A stretch of 64,000 nt of DNA, taken from positions 4,030,001 through 4,094,000 of the forward strand of contig NZ_CP135918.1 in NCBI RefSeq assembly GCF_032393985.1, written 5' to 3'. The position numbers were made by a program, and so were the translations under genes. The notes beneath the pieces are model-generated. The model was not told the DNA's origin and ran no database searches. It worked only from the letters and a program-made list of their open reading frames with translations. The stretch comes from Fischerella sp. JS2 (lineage in GTDB: Bacteria > Cyanobacteriota > Cyanobacteriia > Cyanobacteriales > Nostocaceae). The stretch's first letter is position 1. Every line of letters begins with the position of its first letter. This document shows, piece by piece, positions 63,289 through 64,000 of this stretch.

Positions 63289-64000
63289 ATGGTATTTCAG
63301 GTAAATATGCTTAACACAAGTTTGTGGAAACTTTTTAATCAGCCAGTGGCAGGGTTACTGTTTTTCACCCTAGCGTTGACAAACTTCTTACCTGCGGTCA
63401 TGGCTCAAACACAGATACCAACTGTGAAACAGTGCTTAGACCAAGAATTGGCTGACAGTAGAAATACACAAGCTTCGTACTCAGGTTATACATTAGGCGG
63501 AGGCGATCGCATCCGTGTTAATGTCTTTGAAGTCGAGGAATATACTGGAGAATATACCATTCCTCCTGGTGGAGCAATCAATTTAGCTCTCATTGGCACT
63601 GTCCCTGTTCAGGGTCTCTCAACAGAGCAAGCTGCTAACGTTATCGAGTGTGCTTACAGAACTTATTTGAAGCGTCCCATCATCTCAGTGAATCTGTTAT
63701 CACCTCGTCCCATTAATGTGACTGTAGCTGGAGAAGTGTCACGACCAGGAGCTTATAGTCTCAGCTTATCAGGAGGCGCAGGTCAAGATCCTGGTGTGCA
63801 ATATCCAACCGTGATGTCCGCACTGACAACCGCTCAAGGGGTAACTCAAGCCGCAGACATCAGCAAAGTACAATTACGACGCAAGTTAGGATACGGCCCA
63901 GAACAAGTCATCACCCTCGATTTAAAGAAATACATTCAAACAGGCACTTTACCGCAAGACGTTACTCTTCGGGATGGCGACACTGTTTTTGTGCCAACAG
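63289..64000 (+). CDS. Wza-type polysaccharide biosynthesis/export protein (N-terminal part)
   Basis: The gene runs off the window after 237 codons. A signal peptide (hydrophobic LFFTLALTNFLPAVMA, cleavage near MAQ) precedes the Poly_export domain: GYTLGGGDRIRVNVFEVEEY, YTIPPGGAINLALIG, AYRTYLKRPIISVNLL and RPINVTVAGEVSRPGAYSL, the start of an SLBB-type segment. Such proteins form outer-membrane conduits for exopolysaccharide. ATG 63289 is the first start; another in-frame ATG is at 63307. Confidence 0.9.
   Translation, partial: MVFQVNMLNTSLWKLFNQPVAGLLFFTLALTNFLPAVMAQTQIPTVKQCLDQELADSRNTQASYSGYTLGGGDRIRVNVFEVEEYTGEYTIPPGGAINLALIGTVPVQGLSTEQAANVIECAYRTYLKRPIISVNLLSPRPINVTVAGEVSRPGAYSLSLSGGAGQDPGVQYPTVMSALTTAQGVTQAADISKVQLRRKLGYGPEQVITLDLKKYIQTGTLPQDVTLRDGDTVFVPT

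Overview
The window reads as chromosome of a filamentous, probably heterocyst-forming cyanobacterium (Nostocales-like). This is inferred from the many GCGATCGC (HIP1) octamers inside and between genes, the low to moderate GC content, the long AT-rich spacers full of TTAGTAG/CTAACAA-type short tandem repeats, and the gene content: P-II, an RppA/RppB two-component pair, a DevC-type ABC exporter permease, several cyanobacteria-specific DUF families (DUF2301, DUF3155, DUF3611, DUF4327, DUF4336), lumen-type pentapeptide proteins, a Mo-nitrogenase C-terminal-domain protein and arsenosugar genes. I see no tRNA, rRNA, CRISPR array or intact insertion sequence.

Layout. 1-7.8 kb: tail of a SAM hydroxide adenosyltransferase gene, two overlapping membrane genes (DUF2301, YdcF-like), dprA, two small genes, ppk with a Pho-box-like upstream repeat, and an M20 amidohydrolase. 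8-14.3 kb: pentapeptide protein, an AraC regulator divergent from a broken azoreductase gene plus a DUF1772 protein, a zinc-ribbon Ser/Thr kinase with a repeat inserted in frame, and a PGM1-type ATP-grasp ligase. 15-21.7 kb: an SDR, a secreted dimethylformamidase-like protein, mgtE, then a spacer with a 21-bp tandem array and a kinase-like pseudogene, then a DUF3611 protein. 21.9-26.2 kb (minus strand): TIGR04283 glycosyltransferase, two TVP38 membrane proteins and a MerA-like flavoprotein. 26.3-34.3 kb: lumenal pentapeptide protein, methyltransferase, rppA-rppB, DUF2993, DUF4336, a lipoprotein and DUF4327. 34.3-34.7 kb: decayed pieces of TPR, hoxU and hoxY genes. 34.7-41 kb: small membrane protein, orphan devC, MMADHC-like protein, arsS and arsM. 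41-49.3 kb: phosphohexomutase, rdgB, glnB, a coiled-coil membrane protein, nth, rseP, a second 21-bp array and serS. 49.5-55.2 kb: DUF3611 paralogue, a Pex-like PadR regulator, a CCB-type cytochrome b6f assembly factor, DUF3155 and a Hik2/CSK-like kinase. 55.2-61.2 kb: SLH protein and its paralogue, then an xdhC / secreted repeat protein / mocA-like group with a probable frameshift at the xdhC start, then the Mo-nitrogenase-domain protein. 61.9-64 kb: an ABC ATPase and the start of a Wza-type polysaccharide export gene.

Functional links. The TIGR04283 glycosyltransferase with TVP38 proteins and the ArsM/ArsS pair together look like an arsenosugar pathway split over two loci about 12 kb apart. 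The xdhC and mocA-like genes suggest maturation of a molybdenum hydroxylase encoded elsewhere. The most unusual material lies between genes: hydrogenase gene fossils, two related 21-bp arrays, several dispersed hairpin repeat families (one inside a kinase gene) and two candidate structured RNAs. I found no complete, clearly undescribed multi-gene system.
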